Below, in pieces: positions 1 through 7,701 of a DNA stretch of 26,339 bases. Source of the stretch: Oribacterium sp. UBA4274 (GTDB taxonomy: Bacteria > Bacillota > Clostridia > Lachnospirales > Lachnospiraceae); assembly GCA_002396005.1 (NCBI GenBank), contig DGVW01000021.1:1-26339 (forward strand), read 5' to 3'. Position 1 is the stretch's first letter, and each line of letters opens with the position of its first letter. The notes beneath the pieces were generated by a model. It made no database searches. It was given only the letters and a program-made list of their open reading frames with translations, and was not told the DNA's origin. Position numbers and translations under genes: made by a program.

Positions 1-94
1 AGCCTGCCTGCATCCAGAAAACAAGTGCGGCTCCTATCAGAAACCATACTCCGAATACTGTTTGATCAATCGCTTCAAGCATTTCGACATTCAT
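1..94 (-). CDS. amt: Ammonium transporter Amt, N-terminal fragment
   Basis: Partial gene running off the left edge; about 31 residues are visible, beginning MNVEMLEAIDQTVFGVWFLI and followed by GAALVFWMQAG. This matches the first membrane helix of Amt/MEP/Rh ammonium channels of clostridia, whose N terminus typically ends in a 'FFMQAGFAMVE'-like stretch. The protein would conduct ammonium across the cytoplasmic membrane. The start at 94 lies 10 bases after a GGAGGG ribosome-binding site. An in-frame ATG at 100 is the alternative but would sit only 4 bases from it. The gene follows a long structured leader (about 100-511) that probably controls it. The identification rests on a short fragment, so it is likely but not certain. 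Confidence 0.72.
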   Translation of the reverse strand, partial: MNVEMLEAIDQTVFGVWFLIGAALVFWMQAG

Positions 95-250
95 ATACAT
101 TCTCCCTCCGTACAGACAACCGCATTGACCCGGTATTAGTTTCCGTTTTAGTTATATCCATTCATCAAACCCTTTTTATGGGTTTGTAAAATAAACAAAC
201 TACGCCGGCACTAACTCTCCTGAATCAGACCATGCCTGCAAAACATTGCA

Positions 251-310
251 ATAAAAAACGATGCCGGATACCGAGAAGCACATATCCTTCTGATCCACCA
301 TTGCATCGTT
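251..310 (-). terminator. Intrinsic-terminator-like hairpin in the amt leader
   Basis: On the minus strand AACGATGC (310-303) pairs perfectly with GCATCGTT (264-257). An inner stem (GGAT..AGAAG with CTTCT..ATCC) lies inside, and a run of six T follows the outer stem. It lies about 155 bases upstream of the amt start, in the same direction, so it could be a conditional attenuator or could end a small leader RNA. Confidence 0.6.
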
Positions 311-470
311 TAAGTCACATATATTTAGTTTCAGCTTGTTTTAAAATACTACATTAAAATGTATCTACCGCGGAATGTATATTTAAAACCGGGCAGTAAG
401 GGTGCTAGAGCCATCCTATACCCGCTGTAGGGTGTGTTTATATAAACCAAGTTATACTCCACACTCCACA

Positions 471-502
471 AAAGGCGCCTTGGATCTCTCCAAGACGCCT
501 TT
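471..502 (-). terminator. Strong hairpin with tetraloop
   Basis: AAAGGCG-C-CTTGGA (471-484) pairs with TCCAAG-A-CGCCTTT (489-502) across a four-base loop, with one internal mismatch. Read on the minus strand the loop is GAGA (GNRA type) and the stem is followed by TTTTGTGG, a short T tract. It may act as a terminator for the ROK gene upstream. However, it lies only about 10 bases after the predicted start of the amt leader, so it may instead cap that RNA. Confidence 0.5.
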
Positions 503-517
503 GCCTTATGGGTATAG

Positions 518-545
518 ATTTTACTCATCAGGAAAATAATGTCAA
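518..545 (-). promoter_or_regulatory. Predicted sigma-A promoter for the amt leader
   Basis: On the minus strand a consensus TTGACA (545-540) is separated by 16 bases from TAAAAT (523-518). The expected transcription start is near 511, just ahead of the tetraloop hairpin. A second, weaker TATAAA-like element lies near 438-445. Confidence 0.5.
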
Positions 546-677
546 GAATACTTTCGCTGATAACGCATACTTTTTATTAGTATGTAGCCATTACCTTGAG
601 TTATGTATCCTGCCGCACCGCATGCCTATGTAGACATATTCTTTGATATACAGGTGGTAAATGTTGCAGCGCTCACA

Positions 678-1865
678 TCAGGATTTAGCTTTGAGTATCA
701 TCTCATTAAATACTATCGCTACAGCTCCCACCGAATCTTCGTGGTCACACAGCGTGGATCTGATAAGAAAATCTTCATCGAACATTGAAAACTTTTCAAG
801 GAACCGTTTGTTGAAATTATCTCTTACATACGGAAGATCAAATGTACTTCCATAGCAGATGATCTTATCCGGCGGCAAAATGACAGAAGTATTGTGCAGT
901 GCGATGATCATCCTGATCATAACATCCTCCAGAACTTTCTCAAGTCCCGGGTCTTTGATCTGTCCCCATTCAGATATGTTTTTTAAATCAATCCTGCTAA
1001 TGTCTCCTCCATATGCCTTCCACAACTCAGGTGTTTCTGTCTCAGAAAAAATCTCTTTAACATTGTCAGTTATGGCTCGTGACGATACAAATGATTCAAA
1101 AGGCGTTTCACTTGGATCGATAATTATATGGCCAAGTTCCGAGGTCTTGCCATCCTGATTACTGTAAACCTTATTGTTTATAGCAATGGCTGTACCTAGT
1201 CCGGGCCCCCATTTCACAAAAACGAAATTGCCCTTTTCCCTTCCTGCTCCATATATGAGTTCTGCTATGGCAAAAGCATTAACATTGTTCTCGATAATTA
1301 TAGGAAGCCTGAATGCCTTCTCAAGAATCGTTTTCACAGGAACAGGCATGTCCCATATACTTTGCACGGCTGCACTGTCTCCGGAATCATGTGAACTATA
1401 TCCCGGAATAGAAACACCGATTCCCAAAAAATCTCTGGTTTTGAGAGATAAATTGTCCATAAGTTCATATGCAGTATCAATTATCCTCTCAAAATACATT
1501 TCAGGTAGTACGCTTACATCAGTTCGGATATTCTTCTTCAGGAGACATTTGCCCATCATATTATTAACAGAAATAACCGTATCATTTCTCTCTATGCATA
1601 TACCCAATATCTTAGTGTAATCAGCATCTATTCCGATACGGATTTTTTTACGGCCAACATGAGCTTCCTCTTCCATCTCACCATTCTCTTTGAGAATACC
1701 TAATTCCAAAAGCTCATTACTTATCTGGGTTACTGCCGCAGCCGTAAGACCAAGCTGTACAGCAATATCCTTTCTGGCCATATCACCTTTGTCGTTTAAT
1801 AAACGGATGATCTTACTTCTGTTTTCTGATTTTACGTCATTACTGTTAATGCCTGAGTATTTCAT
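678..1865 (-). CDS. ROK-family transcriptional regulator (NagC/XylR type)
   Basis: Protein of 395 residues: an N-terminal winged-helix domain (about residues 10-65, with ARKDIAVQLGLTAAAVTQIS) followed by a ROK sugar-kinase-like sensor domain (GIGVSIPG, ENNVNAFAIAELIYGAG, KWGPGLGTAIAINN). I chose the ATG at 1865 because AGGAG lies 6 bases before it; a GTG at 1928 would add 21 residues but has a poorer site. The cysteine-rich zinc motif usual after the 'GELGH' segment (CxCGxxGC) is absent: SELGHIIIDP runs straight into a Cys-free stretch. Such proteins usually repress sugar operons and release DNA on binding a sugar or sugar phosphate. As the last gene of the sulfoquinovose cluster it is the natural candidate regulator, with sulfoquinovose or a derivative as a possible ligand (inference). 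Confidence 0.85.
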   Translation of the reverse strand: MKYSGINSNDVKSENRSKIIRLLNDKGDMARKDIAVQLGLTAAAVTQISNELLELGILKENGEMEEEAHVGRKKIRIGIDADYTKILGICIERNDTVISVNNMMGKCLLKKNIRTDVSVLPEMYFERIIDTAYELMDNLSLKTRDFLGIGVSIPGYSSHDSGDSAAVQSIWDMPVPVKTILEKAFRLPIIIENNVNAFAIAELIYGAGREKGNFVFVKWGPGLGTAIAINNKVYSNQDGKTSELGHIIIDPSETPFESFVSSRAITDNVKEIFSETETPELWKAYGGDISRIDLKNISEWGQIKDPGLEKVLEDVMIRMIIALHNTSVILPPDKIICYGSTFDLPYVRDNFNKRFLEKFSMFDEDFLIRSTLCDHEDSVGAVAIVFNEMILKAKS

Positions 1866-1939
1866 ACCGTCTCCTAATATCCTACACGTGCTCCACATCT
1901 CATCATGCTCGCCTGATACTTCAATCACAACAATCCTAT

Positions 1940-1971
1940 AAGTGAGTGACAGATAATTCTGTCACTCACTT
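1940..1971. promoter_or_regulatory. Perfect 14-bp inverted repeat upstream of the ROK gene
   Basis: AAGTGAGTGACAGA (1940-1953) and its exact complement (1958-1971) flank a four-base centre, TAAT. No T run follows on either side, so it is not a classical terminator. It lies between the isomerase stop and the ROK start, where an operator or an mRNA-processing hairpin would fit. Confidence 0.5.
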
Positions 1972-2013
1972 CATAAACTATGCCGGCACTATATTCCAAA
2001 ATATAATAATCTA

Positions 2014-3354
2014 TCAGAATCTGCAAACTTCAATGCCTAACATATTACCTAACATTTCAAGCTCTGCTGCGCAATCCCCATATGTCACAACATAATGAGG
2101 CTCCCATCCATCCTTGACAGCATTTTCTACAATTTCCTTTGAATTGTTGACCGTCTTTACTACGATGGAGGTTCCCAGGAACTGGCGCGGTTTATCAAGT
2201 ACAGATCCTTCTGCTATAAAGAATCTGAACTTTCCGTTTTCATCGCGTCCAACTCTGAAAATTGTTGCATGCTCCGCACTTTCACATCCAAATTCCATGG
2301 TTGGCCCCAGCTTACGATTAGGATGAACGCCTACCGTTGCACCTGTATCCTTTCTTGCCAGGTCGCAGGCTGCCATACCGCAATGCCAGAAGGTGATAGT
2401 ATTCTCACCTTCATCGAGAGATACAGGGTCTCCAAAGAAACAGGATTTTCCGGTAAACTTGGAACCTATATACATGGAAAGTGCTCCGTAGGTATCTGAT
2501 TCACAGCTTGCATATACTCCGAGGGAATTGAGTAATGACAAAACTGCGCATACAGGTGTTCCGAAATCTGTAAAGAAATCCGGCCAGCAGCGTGATGATA
2601 TGGCGCCAATATGGTTTTCTGTCACATAATCCTTGTATGCCTTATATAATCTTGCAAAATCTTTTACATTCTTCTCCGGTGTGTTCTCAAGACCTACTAT
2701 CTGCTTTTTGGCTTCCTCAAGGTATGGTGCACACTCCTCATCTGTATAAGCCTTTGCCTTATTGATGAGTTCACGGGACTCGATAGAATCAAGTGTTGCG
2801 CCAAATACTGAAGTGATGTCGGCATCCAATGCTCTTCCAAATCCAAATCCCTGTGGTGTATGGCCGATCGAAACAAGTTTAAGCTCTTTGAGTGCTTTCT
2901 TAACTCGAGCCGCATTGATAGTCGCAGTAGCCTTGTCAATGATCTCCTTCTCTTCCGGAGAACCGAACATATACTCAAATTTTGCACCCTTACGGAATGC
3001 CTTGATACTGTTTGCTGCTGAGAATGCACCTGTAAGTGAGTTAAGTCTCAGCCTTCCGCCATCGATAACCGGTTCTCTCAAGGTCCAAAGAAGTATAGGA
3101 CATGTGAACTTACGAAGCACTTCTGTAGCATAAGCTGCATTTGCAAATGTTATATTCTGCAGCACGATGAGATCCGGATTTATCTTTTCCAAAAACTCAT
3201 CAAGCAGATCTATGGACAGAAGCATTTGCTCCGGAACAACTACATCCTCTGTGATGTTTTTCAGCATCTTGATAGACTTGTCAAACTCAATCTGTGCACT
3301 CTCTAAATGAAATGTACCAACTCCGATAGGTACATAAGCAACCTGAAAACTCAT
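2014..3354 (-). CDS. sftI: L-fucose/L-arabinose isomerase-family protein, probable sulfoquinovose isomerase
   Basis: Protein of 446 residues in the fucose/arabinose isomerase superfamily. Candidate metal ligands are Glu285 (in SCESDTYG), Asp309 (FFGDP) and His324 (FWHCG). In the sulfo-transaldolase pathway this family supplies the aldose-ketose isomerase that turns sulfoquinovose into 6-deoxy-6-sulfofructose, and every other pathway step is encoded in the same cluster, so that role is inferred. The ATG at 3354 follows GAGGAG by 5 bases; an ATG at 3417 would add 21 residues lacking family similarity. The gene lies 168 bases after tctA, with hairpins in that gap. The alternative is an ordinary fucose- or arabinose-type isomerase, but no other deoxysugar genes are nearby. 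Confidence 0.78.
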   Translation of the reverse strand: MSFQVAYVPIGVGTFHLESAQIEFDKSIKMLKNITEDVVVPEQMLLSIDLLDEFLEKINPDLIVLQNITFANAAYATEVLRKFTCPILLWTLREPVIDGGRLRLNSLTGAFSAANSIKAFRKGAKFEYMFGSPEEKEIIDKATATINAARVKKALKELKLVSIGHTPQGFGFGRALDADITSVFGATLDSIESRELINKAKAYTDEECAPYLEEAKKQIVGLENTPEKNVKDFARLYKAYKDYVTENHIGAISSRCWPDFFTDFGTPVCAVLSLLNSLGVYASCESDTYGALSMYIGSKFTGKSCFFGDPVSLDEGENTITFWHCGMAACDLARKDTGATVGVHPNRKLGPTMEFGCESAEHATIFRVGRDENGKFRFFIAEGSVLDKPRQFLGTSIVVKTVNNSKEIVENAVKDGWEPHYVVTYGDCAAELEMLGNMLGIEVCRF

Positions 3355-3378
3355 ATTTACTCCTCTTTTCCCGGATAT

Positions 3379-3412
3379 ATCAGCTTTAAGCTTCTGATCG
3401 CTCAAAGCTGAT
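3379..3412 (-). promoter_or_regulatory. Hairpin just before the isomerase ribosome-binding site
   Basis: Nine-base perfect arms, ATCAGCTTT (3379-3387) and AAAGCTGAT (3404-3412), enclose 16 bases. A second hairpin (3419-3425 with 3435-3441, one G-U pair) lies immediately upstream. Neither has a T tract. They may stabilise or process the polycistronic mRNA between tctA and the isomerase gene. Confidence 0.4.
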
Positions 3413-3522
3413 TTCATCGCCAGACCACAAAACAGTCCGGCTCATTTCCTGATTTAATATACTTAGTGAATCGATGATTAAAGCGTCTGCCTCAAATATA
3501 AACTTATATGTTTTTATTTCCT

Positions 3523-5079
3523 TCAACATGCCTCAGCTTCCATCTTGCTGTGCATTTCATTCATTTCTTCTGCCTGCTTCTCATTAAGAGCCTCAACCTT
3601 CTTGTTGATACGGATCATTGAGCCTACGAGTAAAACAGTGATGATAAGAATGATGAGAGATATAGGTCTCTTGAAGAAGATCAGGTAATCTCTGTCATAG
3701 GACATCATGGCAGTTACAAAGTTGGTTTCCATGATACTCTCAAGTATGAGACCTAAAAGTAACGGGATAGGATCTATCTCCATGATCTTGAGAAGATAGC
3801 TGAATACCAGAAGTACAGCGCAGAAGATCATTTCCTTGAAATTACCTGTTCCTGCAAAGGCTCCTGCAAAGCAGAAAAGCATGATGGCCGGAGCAAGATA
3901 TGTATACTTAACCTGAACCACCTTGGCAACAAGCCTTGTCATGACCTTGCCTAAAGGCCAAAGGAAGATATTGGCGACAAAGCATCCAACGATGATGGTA
4001 TATGCCTGAAGAGCCTGCTTTGTGAACATATTCGGTCCCGGCTGCATACCGTGAAGGATAAATGCACCCAGCAGGAGGGCGGTGACACCGTCACCCGGGA
4101 TACCCATAGTCATGAGAGGGATCATAGCTGAACCTACAACTGCGTTGTTGGAGGACTCTGCTGCCGCGATACCCTCAAGGGAGCCTTTACCGAACTTCTC
4201 AGGGTGCTTTGATAACTGCTTTGCCTGATTGTAGCAGAGGAACTGGGCTACACCGCCGCCAACTCCCGGCATGGCGCCGATAAATGAAGCGATGATCGTG
4301 GATAATGTTGTTGCCGGCAGGATCGACTTCATCTCACTGATAGTGAGTCCCTTTTTGTCGATCTTGTTGGCATCACCCATCCTGCCACCATTGACCTTGA
4401 ACTCCGCAAGCTTTCCCACAACCTGCTTTAATGCTACAAGAGCTATCATGGCCGGAAGCATATCTATACCGAATTGAAGTATGGAAACACCAAAGGTAAA
4501 TCTGGCTACACCAGTAACCGCATCAACGCCAATGCTTGCGATAAGTATCCCAAAAAGACCTGACATGATTCCCTTTGGAAGAGAGTTGCCTGATACACCT
4601 GCCAGTAATGAAATACCAAGAACCGCCATAGAGAAGTACTCTACAGAGGTGAACTTTGAAACAAATGCTGCTATAGGTGCTGCCAGAACCAGAAGCAGCA
4701 GTGCACCTACGATGCCTCCGAAGGAGGACGCAAAAAGTGATGTATCAAGTGCCTGCAGAACACGGCCCTTCTTTGCCAGAGGATAACCGTCAAAAGTTGT
4801 GGCGATAGCTGAATTTGTACCCGGGGTGTTTAATGTGATGGCACTGATGGAGCCGCCGTACATTCCGCCGACATAAACCGCAAGCAGCGCTATGATAGCT
4901 GTACTCGGATCCTTGATGCCATATGTAAGAGGCAGAAACAGGATGATGCCGAGGGTAACACTGAGTCCCGGTATACAGCCGATGATCATGCCCATGAGCA
5001 TACCGCCGAAAATGAACAGTAAATTTGTTGCCGTAAAGACTGCCGCAAAGGCAGAGCCAACATAACCAAAATAACTCAT
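3523..5079 (-). CDS. tctA: Tripartite tricarboxylate-type transporter, large membrane subunit TctA
   Basis: Protein of 518 residues, very hydrophobic, with about eleven to twelve membrane segments. It carries the two conserved TctA signatures: an N-terminal GCIPGLSVTLGIILFLPLTY and a mid-protein GAMPGVGGGVAQFLCYNQAK followed by AESSNNAVVGSAMIPLMTMG. Length matches the family (about 500). TctA is the transport channel of the TTT family, working with the small subunit TctB and the extracytoplasmic binding protein TctC, and is driven by ion gradients. It starts 13 bases after tctB. TTT systems usually carry carboxylates. Placement inside a sulfoquinovose operon suggests import of sulfoquinovose or sulfoquinovosyl-glycerol (inference from context). 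Confidence 0.92.
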   Translation of the reverse strand: MSYFGYVGSAFAAVFTATNLLFIFGGMLMGMIIGCIPGLSVTLGIILFLPLTYGIKDPSTAIIALLAVYVGGMYGGSISAITLNTPGTNSAIATTFDGYPLAKKGRVLQALDTSLFASSFGGIVGALLLLVLAAPIAAFVSKFTSVEYFSMAVLGISLLAGVSGNSLPKGIMSGLFGILIASIGVDAVTGVARFTFGVSILQFGIDMLPAMIALVALKQVVGKLAEFKVNGGRMGDANKIDKKGLTISEMKSILPATTLSTIIASFIGAMPGVGGGVAQFLCYNQAKQLSKHPEKFGKGSLEGIAAAESSNNAVVGSAMIPLMTMGIPGDGVTALLLGAFILHGMQPGPNMFTKQALQAYTIIVGCFVANIFLWPLGKVMTRLVAKVVQVKYTYLAPAIMLFCFAGAFAGTGNFKEMIFCAVLLVFSYLLKIMEIDPIPLLLGLILESIMETNFVTAMMSYDRDYLIFFKRPISLIILIITVLLVGSMIRINKKVEALNEKQAEEMNEMHSKMEAEAC

Positions 5080-5092
5080 ACCAACCTGCCTT

Positions 5093-5569
5093 TCAGATGA
5101 TTCCTTCCAAAAGACCTGCAGGCAGATCTACATGGAATATGTTCTGGAACAAAAAATAAACTATGACTACCATGGCGATAGTATAAATATAGATCAACGG
5201 TTTACGCTCCTCTTCGTACCACTGGATGGCACAGAAAACGAGTATTCCTGCCGGAATAAAACCGAGAAATTTCGTAAGGACTACAAATACTACAAGTGTC
5301 GCAATGAGAAGTATCTCTTTTCTTTCATTCTCCCAGACGAACTCATAGATGTGTTCCTTGTGGAACACAAGGCTCTGTACAAGTAAGATCACAGAGCAGA
5401 TAAGTATACCGACGAGACAGATCCCCGGGATGATACGCGGGCTTGGTGCCCCGGAATCCCACATAGGCAATCTGACCTGTGATGGCATGACCAAAAGCAT
5501 AATGATGGAAAACAATCCCATAACTATACCTGCCAACAGGTTTGTTTTAATTTTTATTGTCTTTTTCAT
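5093..5569 (-). CDS. tctB: Tripartite tricarboxylate-type transporter, small membrane subunit TctB
   Basis: Protein of 158 residues with four predicted membrane helices (around residues 12-30, 50-70, 85-115 and 125-145), the size and layout of TctB small subunits. The conserved PRIIPGICLVGILI segment is typical of the family. The ATG at 5569 lies 7 to 8 bases after GAGGG; a GTG at 5602 has no comparable site. It sits between the binding-protein gene tctC and tctA. The 163-base gap from tctC contains a GC-rich hairpin. Confidence 0.85.
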   Translation of the reverse strand: MKKTIKIKTNLLAGIVMGLFSIIMLLVMPSQVRLPMWDSGAPSPRIIPGICLVGILICSVILLVQSLVFHKEHIYEFVWENERKEILLIATLVVFVVLTKFLGFIPAGILVFCAIQWYEEERKPLIYIYTIAMVVIVYFLFQNIFHVDLPAGLLEGII

Positions 5570-5700
5570 CAAATATCCCTCTTTACACGTTATGAAAACC
5601 ACCTAATCCCAGTAGTGAAACTGTGATGTGCACCCCTGCTTACATTACGGTTCATACCGGCAATTTCCATATAGATGGCTCCTGAAACAAAAATCAGAAA

Positions 5701-5733
5701 TGCCCGGCACCGCCTGTATGGCATTGCCGGGCA
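5701..5733 (-). terminator. GC-rich hairpin after tctC (partial terminator or stabiliser)
   Basis: TGCCCGGCA (5701-5709) and TGCCGGGCA (5725-5733) form a perfect 9-bp stem. On the minus strand it follows the tctC stop and is trailed by TTTCTGATTTTTG, an imperfect T tract. In binding-protein transporter operons such hairpins commonly let the binding protein be made in excess over the membrane subunits. Confidence 0.55.
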
Positions 5734-5766
5734 GTCTTTCTTTTTGAATAAAACTTTAACTTATAA

Positions 5767-6888
5767 TTACTGCTGGCCGCTGAGAAGCTTGAATGCCTCT
5801 ACTGCTGCTGAACATGCATCCTCATAGTGCTGAACATCATCCTGTCCGTAGATCTCAGTATCATTGAGAAGAATGCTTGCAATGAAATCCTTGTACTCAT
5901 CTGTTGCCCAAACATCCTTAGCAACCTGAACTACTGCATCCTGCCACTCCTGAGAAGCGCCCTTACGTGTTGCGATAGAACCACCTGCAGGAAGGATTGA
6001 CTTTGTGTAATCCTTAGAAGCATCAAGATCAGCTGCCATACCATCACCTGCAAGTGAAGGAACAGTTATAGCACCATCCGGTCCAGTGAAGCCTGTAAAT
6101 TCCTTATCCGAGAATGCAAGTACCGGAATAAGATTTCCTGCCTCAACATCTTCCTGTGCCGCCTGTGTTGTACCTACAAAACAGTCAACCTCACCATCTG
6201 TAAGACCCTTCTTCTGTGCAGCACCACCATCATAAGGTACTACCATTACCTTTCCACCTTCCTGTGCAAGGAGTGAACCCAATGCAAGATGTGGATCTGA
6301 AAGAGGGTTTCCACCGGACATCTTGAGTCCTCCGGTCTTTGACTTCTCGATAAGTCCTGCAAGTGTCTGATCAGGTGTTGTGTACAGAATCCATGTTCTG
6401 TCATCAACTGTAGCAAGAGGAAGAATCTCACTTCTGTCGAAATCAACCACCTCTGTATTGAACTGCTTGCCGAGATCATGACGATAAGCTACACCATAAC
6501 CATATACAAGAAGGTCTGTTGTGCTTGGATCTTCCTGTGTAAATGCTGTTGCTGCTGCAAATCCGTCTCCACCGGTCTGCTGCTCAACGATGAAGTTATA
6601 CTCAGGATGTGTCTTGGTAGCTACCTCTGCAAACTTTCTGGCAATAATATCAGCTGTTCCGCCTACACCATAAGGGCATATAACCTTGACTGTCTGTCCG
6701 CTTCCGGCTGCTGCTTTCTGCTCTGTCTCAGCAGCTTTCTCTGTCTCTCCTGCCTTTTCTGTTTCTGCTGCCTTCTGTGTTTCAGCAGGTGCCGCTGCGG
6801 TTGTTGCTGTAGTAGATGAACCTCCGCAGGCTGCAAGTGATGCCGCCATAAATGTTGCAAGAACTCCTGCCAATAATTGTTTTCTCAT
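5767..6888 (-). CDS. tctC: Tripartite tricarboxylate-type transporter, substrate-binding lipoprotein TctC
   Basis: Protein of 373 residues. It begins with a lipoprotein signal peptide (MRKQLLAGVLATFMAASLAAC, lipid-anchored Cys about residue 21), then an Ala/Glu/Thr-rich linker with repeated AETEKA-like units (about 30-62). The body is a TctC/Bug-type binding domain (VICPYGVGGTADIIARKFAE, VEQQTGGDGFAAA, GGNPLSDPHL). Members bind an anion between two lobes outside the membrane and hand it to TctA/TctB. AGGAGG lies 9 bases before the ATG. The gene is 60 bases downstream of the TauE-like permease. Its ligand cannot be read directly; operon context points to sulfoquinovose or its glycoside. Confidence 0.9.
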   Translation of the reverse strand: MRKQLLAGVLATFMAASLAACGGSSTTATTAAAPAETQKAAETEKAGETEKAAETEQKAAAGSGQTVKVICPYGVGGTADIIARKFAEVATKTHPEYNFIVEQQTGGDGFAAATAFTQEDPSTTDLLVYGYGVAYRHDLGKQFNTEVVDFDRSEILPLATVDDRTWILYTTPDQTLAGLIEKSKTGGLKMSGGNPLSDPHLALGSLLAQEGGKVMVVPYDGGAAQKKGLTDGEVDCFVGTTQAAQEDVEAGNLIPVLAFSDKEFTGFTGPDGAITVPSLAGDGMAADLDASKDYTKSILPAGGSIATRKGASQEWQDAVVQVAKDVWATDEYKDFIASILLNDTEIYGQDDVQHYEDACSAAVEAFKLLSGQQ

Positions 6889-6948
6889 AGTAACTTTCCT
6901 CCTGTTTACTAATGTGTTTATTCACTTGGCCTCTTTAAGACCTTTAGT

Positions 6949-7701
6949 TCAAAAAAATAATTTCACGCCCATGATCAGAAGAAGTATATAGCTAAGTAAC
7001 ATGAATGTATGCTGACTCATCTTCTGATACAAAATTGCCCCTATCTTCAGTCCTCCAAAGAGGAATGGTGCAGCTATCAAAGTACCGATCACAAGCGACA
7101 TATTCCAGTACCCGGATCTAATGTCATCCACAAGGACCATACCGTTCAGAAAGATCCATACTGTTGATATCGTTGCTCTGAACTGGTTTTTATCCGGGAT
7201 TTTCTTTGTAAGATAGCTTATAAGGAGTGGGCCTCCGCTTACAAATATCCCATGGATAATGCCGGCCAGCGGCAAAGTAAGATATAGAGCCTTCGGAAAA
7301 TCATTACCGGATGATACTGTCCGATCTTGTCTTTTCGGTCTTATCTCGCTCCATAATCCATGAAGCGATACTCCTGCCACGAAAAGCCCTAAAATCCAAT
7401 ATAAGAGTTTTTCCTTTCCGAGAAGCTGGTCCTTGATACCTATACCGACCAGTATCCCACACCCCATGATAGCTACTATCTTCCACAGCTCTTTCCAGAC
7501 TACATACTTTCTGTTTCCCAAAAACACATAGATACCGCTCAGAAGTCCCAATATGTTTAATATCGGTTTGGCCACCGGATACCCTACTAACATAAGACTT
7601 AACGGCATCGCCAAAAGTGTTCCGGCAAATCCCGTAATTCCATGCATGATATGTGCCAGAAATATGACTGTCAGGAATAAAGCGTAATTAATACTTAACA
7701 T
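6949..7701 (-). CDS. TauE/SafE-family permease, probable sulfonate exporter
   Basis: Protein of 250 residues with about eight membrane helices in two similar halves, each opening with the family signature: HGITGFAGTLLAMPLSL (about 20-36) and GIIHGIFVSGGPLLISYLTKK (second half). TauE/SafE proteins move sulfite, sulfonates or sulfoacetate-type anions across the membrane. The start ATG overlaps the sulfoquinovosidase stop codon by one base (TGATG), so the two are translationally coupled. In sulfoglycolysis clusters such a permease is thought to export the C3 sulfonate product (DHPS or sulfolactate). Here it could export DHPS, 3-hydroxypropanesulfonate or sulfite, depending on what the glycyl-radical operon makes. 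Confidence 0.82.
   Translation of the reverse strand: MLSINYALFLTVIFLAHIMHGITGFAGTLLAMPLSLMLVGYPVAKPILNILGLLSGIYVFLGNRKYVVWKELWKIVAIMGCGILVGIGIKDQLLGKEKLLYWILGLFVAGVSLHGLWSEIRPKRQDRTVSSGNDFPKALYLTLPLAGIIHGIFVSGGPLLISYLTKKIPDKNQFRATISTVWIFLNGMVLVDDIRSGYWNMSLVIGTLIAAPFLFGGLKIGAILYQKMSQHTFMLLSYILLLIMGVKLFF

Larger units (their letters stand above)
100..511 (-). ncRNA. Long structured 5' leader or small RNA upstream of amt
   Basis: About 410 bases without a convincing gene separate a good promoter (518-545) from amt. On the minus strand the leader carries four structures: a strong hairpin with a GAGA tetraloop (471-502), a long A/T-rich stem made of 377-389 and 338-352, the terminator-like hairpin (251-310), and a small 7-bp hairpin (166-186, CAAACCC/GGGTTTG) near the start codon. 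A promoter, ordered hairpins and a terminator before a nitrogen-uptake gene are what one expects of an attenuated leader. I do not recognise a named riboswitch family, and an independent small RNA ending near 251 is equally possible. Confidence 0.42.

Noticed and set aside
251..310. ANTAR-type paired hexaloop attenuator in the amt leader
   Set aside because: I could not find two adjacent hairpins with the expected A..G hexaloops, so the leader is left unassigned.
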